From Rikenellaceae bacterium (lineage in GTDB: Bacteria > Bacteroidota > Bacteroidia > Bacteroidales > Rikenellaceae): a stretch of 41,903 bases of DNA. Position numbers and translations under genes: made by a program. The stretch's first letter is position 1, and every line of letters begins with the position of its first letter. The notes under the pieces are model-generated. The model worked only from the letters and a program-made list of their open reading frames with translations. It made no database searches and was not told the origin of the DNA. The stretch is taken from the NCBI GenBank assembly GCA_031256675.1, contig JAIRQC010000071.1, positions 1 to 41,903 on the forward strand. The letters run 5' to 3'. Below, one piece after another: positions 15,696-23,848 of this stretch.

Positions 15696-16790
15696 TTACT
15701 TAACGTTGCTCACTACCCGCAATTCGCGCAGGGGCTTTGCAGGGTCGTTGAGTATGATGGTCACTGTGCCCGCGGTACGACCGTTTGCGGTGTCATTCGT
15801 AGACAGCATTACCTTGAATGTTATCTCTTTGCCTGCCGCTATCTGTGTTTCTGCTTTAAGTGAAGTGGACGCCTTGCCGCCGCACTGCACATCCCGCACT
15901 GTCAGAGGACTTTTGCCCTCGTTGCTAAGCGTAAACTCCTTGACAAGGGTTTTGCCCGCCGCCGCCTCGCCGAAATGGTGGAACAGCGACGGTAGTTTGG
16001 CGCGCGGGGCAGCGTCCGCTGCAATCCCGCCGAAAGCGTCCACCCCCACAGCGGCGGTCATAATGGGATTTTCAACCTTTATACCGTTGAGCCACAGATA
16101 TATATCGTCCGACATGCGTCCCCATGCCGGCCCTCCTGAAAGATCGTAGGTGACGGTGATCTCACCCCGCGTGCCGGGCGCCAACTGTTGCGGCGCGGTG
16201 ATACTGAGCTGATCGAGAGCACGTGCCGTGGTTATACGTAAAGTAACGCTTTTGTTGGAAGTGTTTACATAGCCGACTGTCTTCGACTTGGCCCTGCCCT
16301 GACCTATAAAATCGAAGTCGAGCCACAGCCCCGTAAGGCGCACCCCTGCTGTCAGCTCCACAGGGTAATCGTCGGCCACGGTTCGCGGGCGCGGGATTAC
16401 GGCGCCTTTGAGGGTCAGCCTGTTATAATTCGTGCCATTGCCGCTCCACACCTCTATCGCGCGAAGGAATGCGCCGGGGCGGTTGGTCGGGTCGTAGGTT
16501 ATGGCGATCGTCCCGCGCTCGCCGGGCTTCACGGGGGCTGTGGAGTATTCGGGCTTCGTGCAGCCGCACTCGACCTCCACGCGCTCAATGACCACAGGAT
16601 TGCGCCCCTTGTTGGTGAAGCCGAAACGGTGCGTCACCGTGCCGTCCTGCTCGCGCACCGTGCCGAAATCCCACTGCTGCTCGTCAAAAACCAGCGTCGA
16701 AGAGGGGTTGCCCTGCGCCGCAATGTCTGTCGCAACGCCTGTCGCAAAGGCTGCGCAGCATAGCGCAACCATAAATATCGATCTTTTCAT
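15696..16790 (-). CDS. Secreted DUF1573-domain protein
   Basis: A 364-residue exported protein with a signal peptide (MKRSIFMVALCCAAFATG, cleavage probably near residue 25 at IAAQ). Two DUF1573 immunoglobulin-like modules are visible: about 35-130, with FDFGTVREQDGTVTHRFGFTN-like sequence and VECGCTKPEY, and about 270-364, with GEAAAGKTLVKEFTLSNEG and VQCGG. Function is unknown; such modules occur in periplasmic or surface proteins of the phylum. The start at 16790 is preferred over one six codons earlier because it gives a clean signal peptide. It ends 19 nt before the nfnA-like gene and may be co-transcribed with it, although a common function is not evident. Confidence 0.85.
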   Translation of the reverse strand: MKRSIFMVALCCAAFATGVATDIAAQGNPSSTLVFDEQQWDFGTVREQDGTVTHRFGFTNKGRNPVVIERVEVECGCTKPEYSTAPVKPGERGTIAITYDPTNRPGAFLRAIEVWSGNGTNYNRLTLKGAVIPRPRTVADDYPVELTAGVRLTGLWLDFDFIGQGRAKSKTVGYVNTSNKSVTLRITTARALDQLSITAPQQLAPGTRGEITVTYDLSGGPAWGRMSDDIYLWLNGIKVENPIMTAAVGVDAFGGIAADAAPRAKLPSLFHHFGEAAAGKTLVKEFTLSNEGKSPLTVRDVQCGGKASTSLKAETQIAAGKEITFKVMLSTNDTANGRTAGTVTIILNDPAKPLRELRVVSNVK

Positions 16791-16869
16791 GGCTGCAAAT
16801 TTAGGCATATTATGTCAGAATCTGATTAAGTTTTAAGTATTATGCCTCATTTCCCGATGAATTTTCTGC

Positions 16870-16902
16870 CGCAATCGAAGCGCAACCGAAGCGCAACCGA
16901 AG
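16870..16902. repeat. Three tandem 11-bp repeats
   Basis: CGCAATCGAAG, CGCAACCGAAG and CGCAACCGAAG follow each other without gaps in the divergent gap between the DUF1573 gene and bioD. They could be a direct-repeat binding site or slippage product. Confidence 0.6.
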
Positions 16903-16981
16903 CGCGAAGGAGATAAATAACCGCGCACGGAAAACATAAAACTTTTTGACGGCTAAATTTTAATCGAGCCCTTAAAAACAC

Positions 16982-16989
16982 TACTTTTG
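16982..16989 (+). promoter_or_regulatory. Candidate -7 box of bioD
   Basis: TACTTTTG matches TANNTTTG but is only 8 nt from the ATG at 16998, so the transcript would be almost leaderless. No -33 TTTG at the right distance. Confidence 0.45.
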
Positions 16990-16997
16990 CAGCCGCT

Positions 16998-17666
16998 ATG
17001 AAACGGCTCTATTTTGTCTCGGGCATCGACACCGACGCAGGGAAAAGTTACGCTACGGGCTATCTTGCCCGCAAGTGGCGGCGGGAGGGGATCGACGTCG
17101 TCACGCAGAAGTTCATCCAGACCGGCTGCCCCGACGGCGCTGTCTCGGAGGACGTTGCCCTCCACCGCCGTATCATGGGCATGGAGCTGCTGCCCGAAGA
17201 TCTCGACCACACCACATGTCCGGTGCGTTTCGCCTGTCCCGCCTCGCCCGACCTGGCCGCGCGTCTCGAAAACCGCCGGATAGACTTTGCAGCCATCGAA
17301 CGCGCCACCGAACGGCTTTTGCAACTTCACCAAACGGTGTTGCTGGAGGGGGCCGGCGGACTTATGGCCCCGCTGGAGGGGCTCTACACCACGATCGACT
17401 ATATCGCCGAACGCCGCCTGCCGCTGATACTGGTAACAAATCCGCGCCTGGGCAGCGTCAACCACACCCTGCTGAGCCTCGAAGCGTGCCGCGCGCGGGG
17501 GGTGGAGGTGGAGTGGCTGATATATAACATGCATCCCGAAACCCTACCCGAGATCACCGCCGACACCCGCCTGACGCTGCAACGTTATCTCGCCCTGCAC
17601 CATCCCCGGTGCCTGTTCATGGAGGTTCCGTACATGCAACCCGGCCATTGCGGGGGACGTGGGTAG
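16998..17666 (+). CDS. bioD: Dethiobiotin synthetase
   Basis: ATP-dependent closure of the ureido ring of 7,8-diaminopelargonate with CO2, the penultimate step of biotin synthesis, cytoplasmic. The 222-residue length is normal. The P-loop is GIDTDAGKS at residues 9-17, the substrate-contact region QKFIQTG is near 37, and the family stretch LLEGAGGLMAPL lies near 115. NPRLGSVNHTLLS is also typical. No other biotin gene is in the window. Note that the alpha-oxoamine synthase at 10408 is a BioF relative, but it is not adjacent. Confidence 0.93.
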   Translation: MKRLYFVSGIDTDAGKSYATGYLARKWRREGIDVVTQKFIQTGCPDGAVSEDVALHRRIMGMELLPEDLDHTTCPVRFACPASPDLAARLENRRIDFAAIERATERLLQLHQTVLLEGAGGLMAPLEGLYTTIDYIAERRLPLILVTNPRLGSVNHTLLSLEACRARGVEVEWLIYNMHPETLPEITADTRLTLQRYLALHHPRCLFMEVPYMQPGHCGGRG

Positions 17667-17764
17667 AAGCAACCCGGCGAGGCTGATTTTCCGCTCCGTT
17701 TCGCCTTTTGGGGCCGCTATGACGAAATATTTTGGATAAGGAGTGAATTTTTTTTGCCCGTTTG

Positions 17765-17795
17765 TTTGTCGGAAACAATAAAAGCCTTATATTTG
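17765..17795 (+). promoter_or_regulatory. Promoter of the tRNA-Asn gene
   Basis: TTTG at 17765-17768, a 19-nt spacer, and TATATTTG at 17788-17795 form a full match to the Bacteroidota promoter consensus. Transcription would begin near 17802, leaving a 5' precursor of about 44 nt. Confidence 0.8.
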
Positions 17796-17845
17796 CACTT
17801 CGAATCCGGAACGTTGGGTATGCGCGGGACGGGCAAAACAGATAT

Positions 17846-17919
17846 TCCTCAGTAGCTCAGTTGGTTAGAGCACCTGACTGTTAATCAGGGGGTCCCAGGT
17901 TCAAGTCCTGGCTGAGGAG
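17846..17919 (+). tRNA. tRNA-Asn (GTT)
   Basis: A 74-nt cloverleaf. The acceptor stem is TCCTCAG/CTGAGGA, the D-loop is AGCTCAGTTGGTTAGAGC, the anticodon arm CTGACTGTTAATCAG carries anticodon GTT, and the T-arm is CCAGGTTCAAGTCCTGG. The discriminator base is G, as expected for asparagine. CCA is not encoded. Confidence 0.97.
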
Positions 17920-17926
17920 CGGAACG

Positions 17927-17961
17927 AAAAAAGGCGATCGCAAACATGTGGTCGCCTTTTT
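17927..17961 (+). terminator. Rho-independent terminator after tRNA-Asn
   Basis: AAAAAAGGCGA pairs with TCGCCTTTTT across an inner loop; the T-tract ends at 17961. It starts 8 nt after the tRNA. Confidence 0.75.
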
Positions 17962-18215
17962 CTATTGGCAGAGAAAGTCCGTTACGACGTTCCGGCGCCC
18001 GCACTCGTCCGTCCCTACCTGCCCGCACCCGTCCGCGCGACATACGCTATTGACAGCCAGCGTGCAAAGGATAAAAATATATTTTAGATTGTGGAGACGC
18101 TTGCGTTTGTCTCCGATTATTGCTAATATTGCCCCGTATTGACAATCGGTCGGGTTGGCCGGAGCGCTTTAACGGCCTCCCAACCATAATTAAAAGTATA
18201 GTAAAAAAAGTTCCG

Positions 18216-19313
18216 ATGAAAAATATTCGTTTCCTGCTGTCGACGTTTTTGGCGTTGGCGGTCGTTTCGGTGGTTGCGGCGCGCGACCCGAAGGTGCACA
18301 ATATTATCTTTATGGTCGGCGACGGCATGGGCGTGACGCAGCTGACCTCGGCGATGCTCCGCAACAGCTGGCAGCCCCTGAACATGGAGCGCGCCCAGGC
18401 CGTCGGGCTCGTCAAGACCTGCTCGGCAAACAACACCGTCACCGACTCCGCCGCCGCAGGCACGGCGCTGGCCACCGGTCACAAAACCGACAACAAAATG
18501 ATCTCACAGGGCCCCGACGGCACGAAACTCGAAACCATTGCGGAAAAGGCGCGCAGGAAAGGGATGTCGACCGGCCTGGTGGTAACCTCGTACATCACCG
18601 ACGCTACGCCCGCCGTCTTCTATGCCCATGCCGGAAATCGCAATGAACATCAGAACATAGCGTTGCAGCTCGTCGAGTCGGGCGCGGAGGTCTTCATGGG
18701 AGGCGGCAACGAGAGCTTTACCGACCGCAGGGACAAACGCGATCTGGCCGCCGAACTTGCGACCAAAGGCTATACGGTTGCCCGCAACATCGACGAGGCC
18801 ATGAAAACCGCCTCGGGCAGGCTGGCCGGACTGATGTGCAACGGCTACATGCCCCGCAGGGACAAGCGCGGCGACTACCTGCCCCGCGCCACGGCCAAAA
18901 CGCTCGAGTTGCTGTCGCAGAACAAAAAGGGCTTCTTCGCGCTGATCGAAGGGTCGCAGATCGACCTGGGCGGGCACGCAGCCGACGCGGAGACGGTCAT
19001 CGGCGAGACGCTCGACTTCGACGCCGCCGTTAAGGTGGCTTTCGACTTTGCCGACCGCACTCCCGGAACGCTTGTCGTGATAGTGGCCGACCACGAGACG
19101 GGCGGCATGGCTATCGTCCCCAACAACGCCGACTTCACCGCCGGCGAAAGCGGGGTAGCCTTTGCTTTCGCCGGCTCGGGCGGCGCAAGCAAAAGCCACA
19201 CGGCTGCAATGGTGCCCCTGCTGGCCTATGGCGCAGGGGCAAAAGAGTTCAGCCGCATAATGGATAACACGGAGGTCAACAGGATAATGTGCAGGCTGTT
19301 GGGAGTAGAGTAA
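18216..19313 (+). CDS. Secreted alkaline phosphatase
   Basis: A 365-residue PhoA-family phosphomonoesterase with a signal peptide (residues 1-22, ending VVAARD), acting in the periplasm or at the surface. Metal and catalytic residues are in place: D36 in MVGDGMG, nucleophile S78 in TDSAAAG, SQIDLGGHAAD (about 249) and VADHETGG (about 289). The ATG at 18216 is preferred, since the open frame extends 32 codons upstream without a signal-like sequence. It is a single-gene unit, closed by a strong hairpin at 19378. No PHO-type control element was recognised. It is shorter than E. coli PhoA but normal for the DeoB/NPP-like bacterial alkaline phosphatases. Confidence 0.92.
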   Translation: MKNIRFLLSTFLALAVVSVVAARDPKVHNIIFMVGDGMGVTQLTSAMLRNSWQPLNMERAQAVGLVKTCSANNTVTDSAAAGTALATGHKTDNKMISQGPDGTKLETIAEKARRKGMSTGLVVTSYITDATPAVFYAHAGNRNEHQNIALQLVESGAEVFMGGGNESFTDRRDKRDLAAELATKGYTVARNIDEAMKTASGRLAGLMCNGYMPRRDKRGDYLPRATAKTLELLSQNKKGFFALIEGSQIDLGGHAADAETVIGETLDFDAAVKVAFDFADRTPGTLVVIVADHETGGMAIVPNNADFTAGESGVAFAFAGSGGASKSHTAAMVPLLAYGAGAKEFSRIMDNTEVNRIMCRLLGVE

Positions 19314-19377
19314 AGTGGCGGCAATGCCGACCGGTGTTAACAGGCCATTGTAAAGTGACGCCACGGGGAACCCGCCT

Positions 19378-19417
19378 CCGGTTTTTTCCGCCATATAATT
19401 TTGGCGGAAAAAACCGG
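19378..19417. terminator. Strong hairpin terminator after the alkaline phosphatase gene
   Basis: Perfect 16-bp arms CCGGTTTTTTCCGCCA (19378-19393) and TGGCGGAAAAAACCGG (19402-19417) with an 8-nt AT loop. Located 65 nt after the phosphatase stop and before the next promoter. Confidence 0.7.
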
Positions 19418-19439
19418 ACGGACTTTCAGGCAAAATCAT

Positions 19440-19447
19440 TATCTTTG
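19440..19447 (+). promoter_or_regulatory. Candidate -7 box of the nagB operon
   Basis: TATCTTTG matches TANNTTTG, 22 nt before the ATG at 19470. No strong -33 element. Its position downstream of the hairpin supports the start at 19470 rather than the earlier ATG at 19401. Confidence 0.55.
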
Positions 19448-19469
19448 TCGACGAAATCAATACCGACAG

Positions 19470-21389
19470 ATGACAGGCAATTACAGATTTCAGCGACAGG
19501 CTGAGCTTGTTCCGGGGGCCGAGCCGCCGGAGATCATCACCCGCTTCGAGCGTATCCCCGCCTCGATATTCGACTCCGAGGCCGACGGGGCGCAGTATGT
19601 GGCCGGAGCGATCGCAGAACAGATAAGGGCCGCAGGGAACAGTGGTTTCGTGCTGGGCCTCACCACAGGCAAGACCCCGGTAGGGGTTTACCGCAAGCTG
19701 GTCGAGATGTACCGCGCCGGCGAGGTCAGCTTCGCCGATGTGACCATTTTCAGCCTCGACGAGTTCTATCCGATGACCGGCGCAGAGATCGAGGGCCGCG
19801 GGCGCAACATCCGCGAGGATTTCATCGACCACGTCGACCTGCGGCCCGAGAACATCTTCCTGCTCGACCCGACCGTCGCCCCCGAGGAGGTGGCCGCATG
19901 GTGTCACAACTACGAAAAAACCATTGCCGAACGCGGAGGAATCGACCTGATGATTCTCGGCGTGGGCGTTTCGGGGCAGATCGGCTTCAACCAGCCGGGC
20001 TGCCACTCCGGCACGCGCACCCGTCCCGTGGCCCTCGGCGTGCGCGAACAGCGTTACGTCTTCGGACGGCTCGACAACGTGCCGCGCATGGCCATAACGA
20101 TGGGTATCGGGACTGTCCTCTCCGCGCGAAGGATAATCCTCATGGCGTGGAGCGAAGAGAAGACCGAGGTCGTGGGCCGCCTGGTCGAGGGCGAGATAAC
20201 CGCGTCGCTGCCGGCATCCTACTTGCAGGCGCACCCCAACATCGAGGTGGTTGTGGACGAGAATGCAGCAGGGGAGCTCACCCGCGTCAAAACGCCGTGG
20301 CTCGTGGGTACATGCAACTGGACGCCCAAAGCCATTCGCAAGGCGGTGATCTGGCTCTGCGGGGCGGTAGGCAAGCCAATCCTTAAACTCACCTACGGCG
20401 ACTACACCGACAATTCGCTCGGGCAGCTGCTCGACGGCGTAGGGGCTTACGATCAGGTCAACATTCGCGTGTTCAACGACATGCAGCACACCATATCGGG
20501 CTGGCCGGGGGGCAAACCGGGGGTCGACGACTCGACACGTCCCGAACGTTCGCTGCCCTTCCCGAAGCGTGTGGTGATCTTCTCGCCACACCCCGACGAC
20601 GACGTGATCTCGATGGGCGGAACATTCCTGCGGCTGGTCGACCAGGGCCACGACGTGCATGTGGCCTACCAGACGTCGGGCAACATAGCCGTTCACGACG
20701 ACGTGGTGCTGCAAAATCTCGACACCGCGCGCGAGTGCGGCATGGAGGATCTCTACGACAGGTTCCGCGCCATTATCGCCTCCAAACAGCCGGGACAGCC
20801 GCAGCCCGAAGCGTTGCTGCGCATAAAATCGGCCATCCGTCGCGCCGAGGCCAAAGCGGCCTGCCGTCACTTCGGGCTGAACGACCGTACCAACGTTCAC
20901 TTCCTCAATCTGCCGTTCTACGAGACGGGCGGGGTGAAGAAGGGGGCCATAACCGACGCCGACATCGACATAGTCATAGAGCTGCTGCAACGCATACGCC
21001 CACATCAGATATATGCCGCGGGCGATCTCTCCGATCCCCACGGCACACATCGCGTCTGCATCGAGGCGGTACTGGCGGCGCTCGAACGTGTGCGCGGCGA
21101 GGAGTGGATGAAGGATTGCCGGCTGTGGCTCTACCGCGGCGCATGGCAGGAGTGGGGCCTCGACATGGTCGACATGGCAGTGCCGCTCAGTCCCGACGAG
21201 GTGATCCGCAAGCGTCACGCCATCTATCGCCATCTGTCGCAGAAGGACATAGTTCCATTCCCGGGCGAAGATTCGCGCGAATTCTGGCAGCGGGCCGAGG
21301 AGCGCACACAGCACACCGCCGAACTCTACAACCGCCTCGGCATGGCAGAGTATCAGGCCATTGAGGTGTTCGTCAAGTTGAGCGTCTGA
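19470..21389 (+). CDS. NagB-like/PIG-L fusion protein with altered deaminase active site
   Basis: A 639-residue two-domain protein of the kind annotated as glucosamine-6-phosphate deaminase in Bacteroidota. Residues about 25-290 are NagB-like. The base aspartate is kept (D97 in FSLDEFY), but the catalytic loop reads GVSGQIGFNQPG, so the residues matching E. coli D141, H143 and E148 are S168, Q170 and Q175. This domain is therefore unlikely to deaminate glucosamine 6-phosphate in the normal way. The C-terminal part (from about 366) is a PIG-L/LmbE-type zinc N-deacetylase with PHPDD (373-377) and DPHGTH (522-527), which looks intact. The gene is followed 99 bp downstream by a complete nagB. Role is inferred as amino-sugar metabolism, perhaps deacetylation plus sugar-phosphate sensing. 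Confidence 0.85.
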   Translation: MTGNYRFQRQAELVPGAEPPEIITRFERIPASIFDSEADGAQYVAGAIAEQIRAAGNSGFVLGLTTGKTPVGVYRKLVEMYRAGEVSFADVTIFSLDEFYPMTGAEIEGRGRNIREDFIDHVDLRPENIFLLDPTVAPEEVAAWCHNYEKTIAERGGIDLMILGVGVSGQIGFNQPGCHSGTRTRPVALGVREQRYVFGRLDNVPRMAITMGIGTVLSARRIILMAWSEEKTEVVGRLVEGEITASLPASYLQAHPNIEVVVDENAAGELTRVKTPWLVGTCNWTPKAIRKAVIWLCGAVGKPILKLTYGDYTDNSLGQLLDGVGAYDQVNIRVFNDMQHTISGWPGGKPGVDDSTRPERSLPFPKRVVIFSPHPDDDVISMGGTFLRLVDQGHDVHVAYQTSGNIAVHDDVVLQNLDTARECGMEDLYDRFRAIIASKQPGQPQPEALLRIKSAIRRAEAKAACRHFGLNDRTNVHFLNLPFYETGGVKKGAITDADIDIVIELLQRIRPHQIYAAGDLSDPHGTHRVCIEAVLAALERVRGEEWMKDCRLWLYRGAWQEWGLDMVDMAVPLSPDEVIRKRHAIYRHLSQKDIVPFPGEDSREFWQRAEERTQHTAELYNRLGMAEYQAIEVFVKLSV

Positions 21390-21488
21390 TTAAATTCCCC
21401 TGTCCCGCAGAGGCCGGCGGCATTTATTCTCCTGAAACACGATGCAATTAAGTAAGAGCAAAATAACACAAATCAATCTCAACGCTAT

Positions 21489-22292
21489 ATGAGAGTACTG
21501 ATCCATCCCACGGAACGGGAGGCGTCGGTTTGGGTGGCGCGCCACATTGCTGCGCGTATCAACTCGTGCCTCAAACAGGGCGACGGCCCGTTTGTGCTCG
21601 GCCTGCCGACAGGTACCACGCCGCTCGGCGTCTACCGCGAGTTGATCCGCCTGTACGAACAGGGCAAGGTATCGTTTGCCAACGTCGTGACCTTCAACAT
21701 GGACGAGTATGTCGGCCTGCCCGCCGACCATCCGCAGAGCTACCACTATTTCATGTGGGAGAACTTTTTCCGCCACGTAGACGTTCGGCCCGAGAATGTC
21801 AACATTCTCAATGGAATGGCCAAAGACATAGCATTGGAGTGCGGCGAGTATGAGGAGAAGATCGCCGAGGCGGACGGCATCGACCTGTTTCTCGGCGGCG
21901 TAGGTTCGGACGGCCACATAGCTTTCAACGAACCATTCTCGTCGCTCGCTTCGCGCACGCGCATGAAGACCCTCACGGACGAGACCATTGTGGCCAACTC
22001 GCGGCTGTTCAACGACATATCGGAGGTTCCGCGTACCGCCCTGACCGTCGGCGTCGGGACGATACTCGACGCCGACGAGGTGATAATCCTCGCCACGGGT
22101 TTCAACAAGGCCCGCGCGCTGCATCACGCCATTGAGGGCAGCTACAACCACCAGTGGACGGTCAGCGCGTTGCAGACCCATCGCAACGGCATGATAGTCT
22201 GCGACGAAGATGCAGCGAACGAGTTGCAGGTATCGACCTACCGCTACTTCAAAAACCTCGAAAAAGATCACATGGCCCCGGCGGAGCTTTAA
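21489..22292 (+). CDS. nagB: Glucosamine-6-phosphate deaminase
   Basis: Converts glucosamine 6-phosphate to fructose 6-phosphate and ammonia, cytoplasmic. The 267 residues align without gaps to the E. coli numbering at the active site: D72 in FNMDEYVG, then D141, H143 and E148 in [14 protein letters not shown]. The family stretch [11 protein letters not shown] follows. All catalytic residues are present, in contrast to the NagB-like domain of the upstream gene. The 99-bp gap and shared orientation suggest one operon. Confidence 0.96.
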   Translation: MRVLIHPTEREASVWVARHIAARINSCLKQGDGPFVLGLPTGTTPLGVYRELIRLYEQGKVSFANVVTFNMDEYVGLPADHPQSYHYFMWENFFRHVDVRPENVNILNGMAKDIALECGEYEEKIAEADGIDLFLGGVGSDGHIAFNEPFSSLASRTRMKTLTDETIVANSRLFNDISEVPRTALTVGVGTILDADEVIILATGFNKARALHHAIEGSYNHQWTVSALQTHRNGMIVCDEDAANELQVSTYRYFKNLEKDHMAPAEL

Positions 22293-22526
22293 GGTTCGGC
22301 TTAAAACTTCCGGACGCATCTTTCTTGTCGGCAGGTTTCGTCTCGCAGCCGTGGGGCATGGCGGCGTTCCATGACAGCGGGGTTGCGAGATGAAACCCGC
22401 GAGACATGGTTGCATAGGGAAAGTTCGGGCAACCTCTGAAACTGCGCCACTGCAATCTTACTGTCGCACAAGCATACAGCCCGTCATTGACGGGCTGCTA
22501 ACGTTAAAAAGCAGGGGAGCGACCCA

Positions 22527-22612
22527 CCGCTTGACCCTCACTTGATCTCCGCTTGGCTCCCGCTCTTGGCCTCCCGCTCGACCACCTCCGCTTGGTACTC
22601 GCTTGCGTCGCA
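22527..22612. repeat. Degenerate CAAGCGGRG short repeats
   Basis: Read on the minus strand, about seven units of 11-14 nt follow one another: CAAGCGAGTAC, CAAGCGGAGGTGGT, CGAGCGGGAGGC, CAAGAGCGGGAGC, CAAGCGGAGAT, CAAGTGAGGGT, CAAGCGGTGGGT. The purine-rich strand is the one transcribed beyond the 3' end of the minus-strand gene that stops at 22714. Confidence 0.55.
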
Positions 22613-22617
22613 ACCAA

Positions 22618-22661
22618 AACGCTCCTGCTCCCTGCGTATAAACAGAGGGAGCAGGAGCGTT
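22618..22661. terminator. Strong bidirectional hairpin
   Basis: Perfect 16-bp arms AACGCTCCTGCTCCCT (22618-22633) and AGGGAGCAGGAGCGTT (22646-22661) with a 12-nt loop, between convergent genes. It lies about 50 nt after the stop of the minus-strand gene. Confidence 0.65.
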
Positions 22662-22713
22662 GCCGCATTGAGAATGGAGGGCTCCGGCCAGTATGCGCCC
22701 GCGTTTACCTCTC

Positions 22714-23262
22714 CTATTCGCCTGATTCGCCGGATTCTTCGCAGGGCAGCGGCCCTTCTTCGTCGGACAGAGGACTTTCGTCGTCGTGTAGCGTCCCGTC
22801 ATAGCGATAGAGGCGGGTTTTTATCGCCCCGTTGCCTTTGATCCTGATCGACTGCGGCGCGTCGACGAACAGGTAGTCGATCGCAACCACGTCGGCCCGG
22901 TACAATTCGCCTGGCAGGATCAGCGCCTTGTCAGGCGTCTCGCCCTCGTCCACACTGCCGTACATCACGTACTCGAACACCAGGCTGTCAGGGCCCATGT
23001 TGTTGATGTAGTTGTACCTGCCCAACTTGTAATCCTTTGATGGAAAGAGCACTACGCGCCGGTCGATCTGTCCCGTCCCGTCAACGTCGATGATGGTCGG
23101 GGTGTACCAGTTGAACGGCAGCAGCACGACGAGCAGCACGAACGAGTATTGCCAAAAGCCCGGTTCCTGGCGTTTTGTCAGCTTGCCGACGATGAAGGGC
23201 AGCAGCGCGGCGGCCGCAATGGCGGCAAAGATAATGGCGTAAACTCCGCTTGAAACGATCAT
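22714..23262 (-). CDS. Small membrane protein of unknown function
   Basis: A 182-residue protein that I do not recognise. Two hydrophobic segments form the N-terminus (about residues 7-25, VYAIIFAAIAAAALLPFIV, and 38-52, YSFVLLVVLLPFN). A soluble mixed alpha/beta domain follows, rich in Tyr and Asp, and an acidic Glu/Ser tail. The soluble part is likely periplasmic. It starts 19 nt after the pentapeptide-repeat gene ends and is the last gene of a three-gene operon with flavin reductase. Confidence 0.75.
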   Translation of the reverse strand: MIVSSGVYAIIFAAIAAAALLPFIVGKLTKRQEPGFWQYSFVLLVVLLPFNWYTPTIIDVDGTGQIDRRVVLFPSKDYKLGRYNYINNMGPDSLVFEYVMYGSVDEGETPDKALILPGELYRADVVAIDYLFVDAPQSIRIKGNGAIKTRLYRYDGTLHDDESPLSDEEGPLPCEESGESGE

Positions 23263-23281
23263 TTTTTTACAGTTTTAAGGG

Positions 23282-23848
23282 TTAAAAGCCTTCCGTAATA
23301 ATATCATATTTTTCCAGCAGCCCCGCCAGCCCGGATAGCGAGAAGCGGGCGCGGCGGATGTAGTTGGCTTCGGGGTCTATGGAGAAGTTGCGCGCGCTGC
23401 GCAGGTCGGCCTGCTCGACGATGGTGTTGTCGAAGATCGCCCCCGTCAGGTCGCATTCGTCGAACACCGCGCCGGTCAGGTCGCACCCCGCAAGGTCTGC
23501 CTCGCGCAGGCTGCACCGCCGGAACGTCGTGTGCGGCAGGCGCAGCGAACACAGCGACGCATTGTCCATCCGGCACTCCTCGAACGCCATTTCCAGCCCG
23601 AACGCATTGCACTCGTCGAACCTCGCGCCCAGCATCTTGCACCCCACGAACAACACCTCGCGCAGGGCCGTCCCCCGCAACGAGGCCAAACTCATGTCGC
23701 ACTCCTCGAACCGGCACTCTATAAATATGCGCCCCGGCAGCTCCGCCTCGCGCATGTCGCACCCCGCGAAACGGCAACGCTCGTACTCGGCCACCGCAGG
23801 AGGCATGGGGTCGGAGCGGGTGAAGGTCGTATCAAGGATGCAATTCAT
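23282..23848 (-). CDS. Pentapeptide-repeat protein
   Basis: A 188-residue right-handed quadrilateral beta-helix protein. Repeats of the A(D/N)Lxx and C.F..C type run from about residue 22 to 155 (for example CRFAGCDMREAEL, CDLTGAVFDECDLTGAIF). There is a break near residues 92-100 and a C-terminal helical end FSLSGLAGLLEKYDI. Relatives include Qnr and McbG, which shield DNA gyrase, but most family members have no known job, so gyrase protection is only a possibility. Cytoplasmic, no signal peptide. Its ATG overlaps the flavin reductase stop as ATGA, so the two are translationally coupled. Confidence 0.88.
   Translation of the reverse strand: MNCILDTTFTRSDPMPPAVAEYERCRFAGCDMREAELPGRIFIECRFEECDMSLASLRGTALREVLFVGCKMLGARFDECNAFGLEMAFEECRMDNASLCSLRLPHTTFRRCSLREADLAGCDLTGAVFDECDLTGAIFDNTIVEQADLRSARNFSIDPEANYIRRARFSLSGLAGLLEKYDIITEGF

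Larger units (their letters stand above)
22293..22713. other. Convergent intergenic stretch with palindromes
   Basis: About 420 bp without a gene between convergent nagB and the small membrane protein. It contains hairpins at 22334-22397 (GGTTTCGTCTCGCA with TTGCGAGATGAAACC), 22477-22497 (CAGCCCGTCA/TGACGGGCTG around one T) and 22618-22661. A degenerate short repeat lies at 22527-22612. Confidence 0.6.

Noticed and set aside
18504-21314. A 936-codon open frame on the minus strand opposite the phosphatase and NagB-like/PIG-L genes
   Set aside because: It mirrors two well-supported plus-strand genes, crosses their terminator and promoter, and is rich in His, Arg, Val and Gly without a domain. 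Such antisense frames arise from the GC-rich codon use here.
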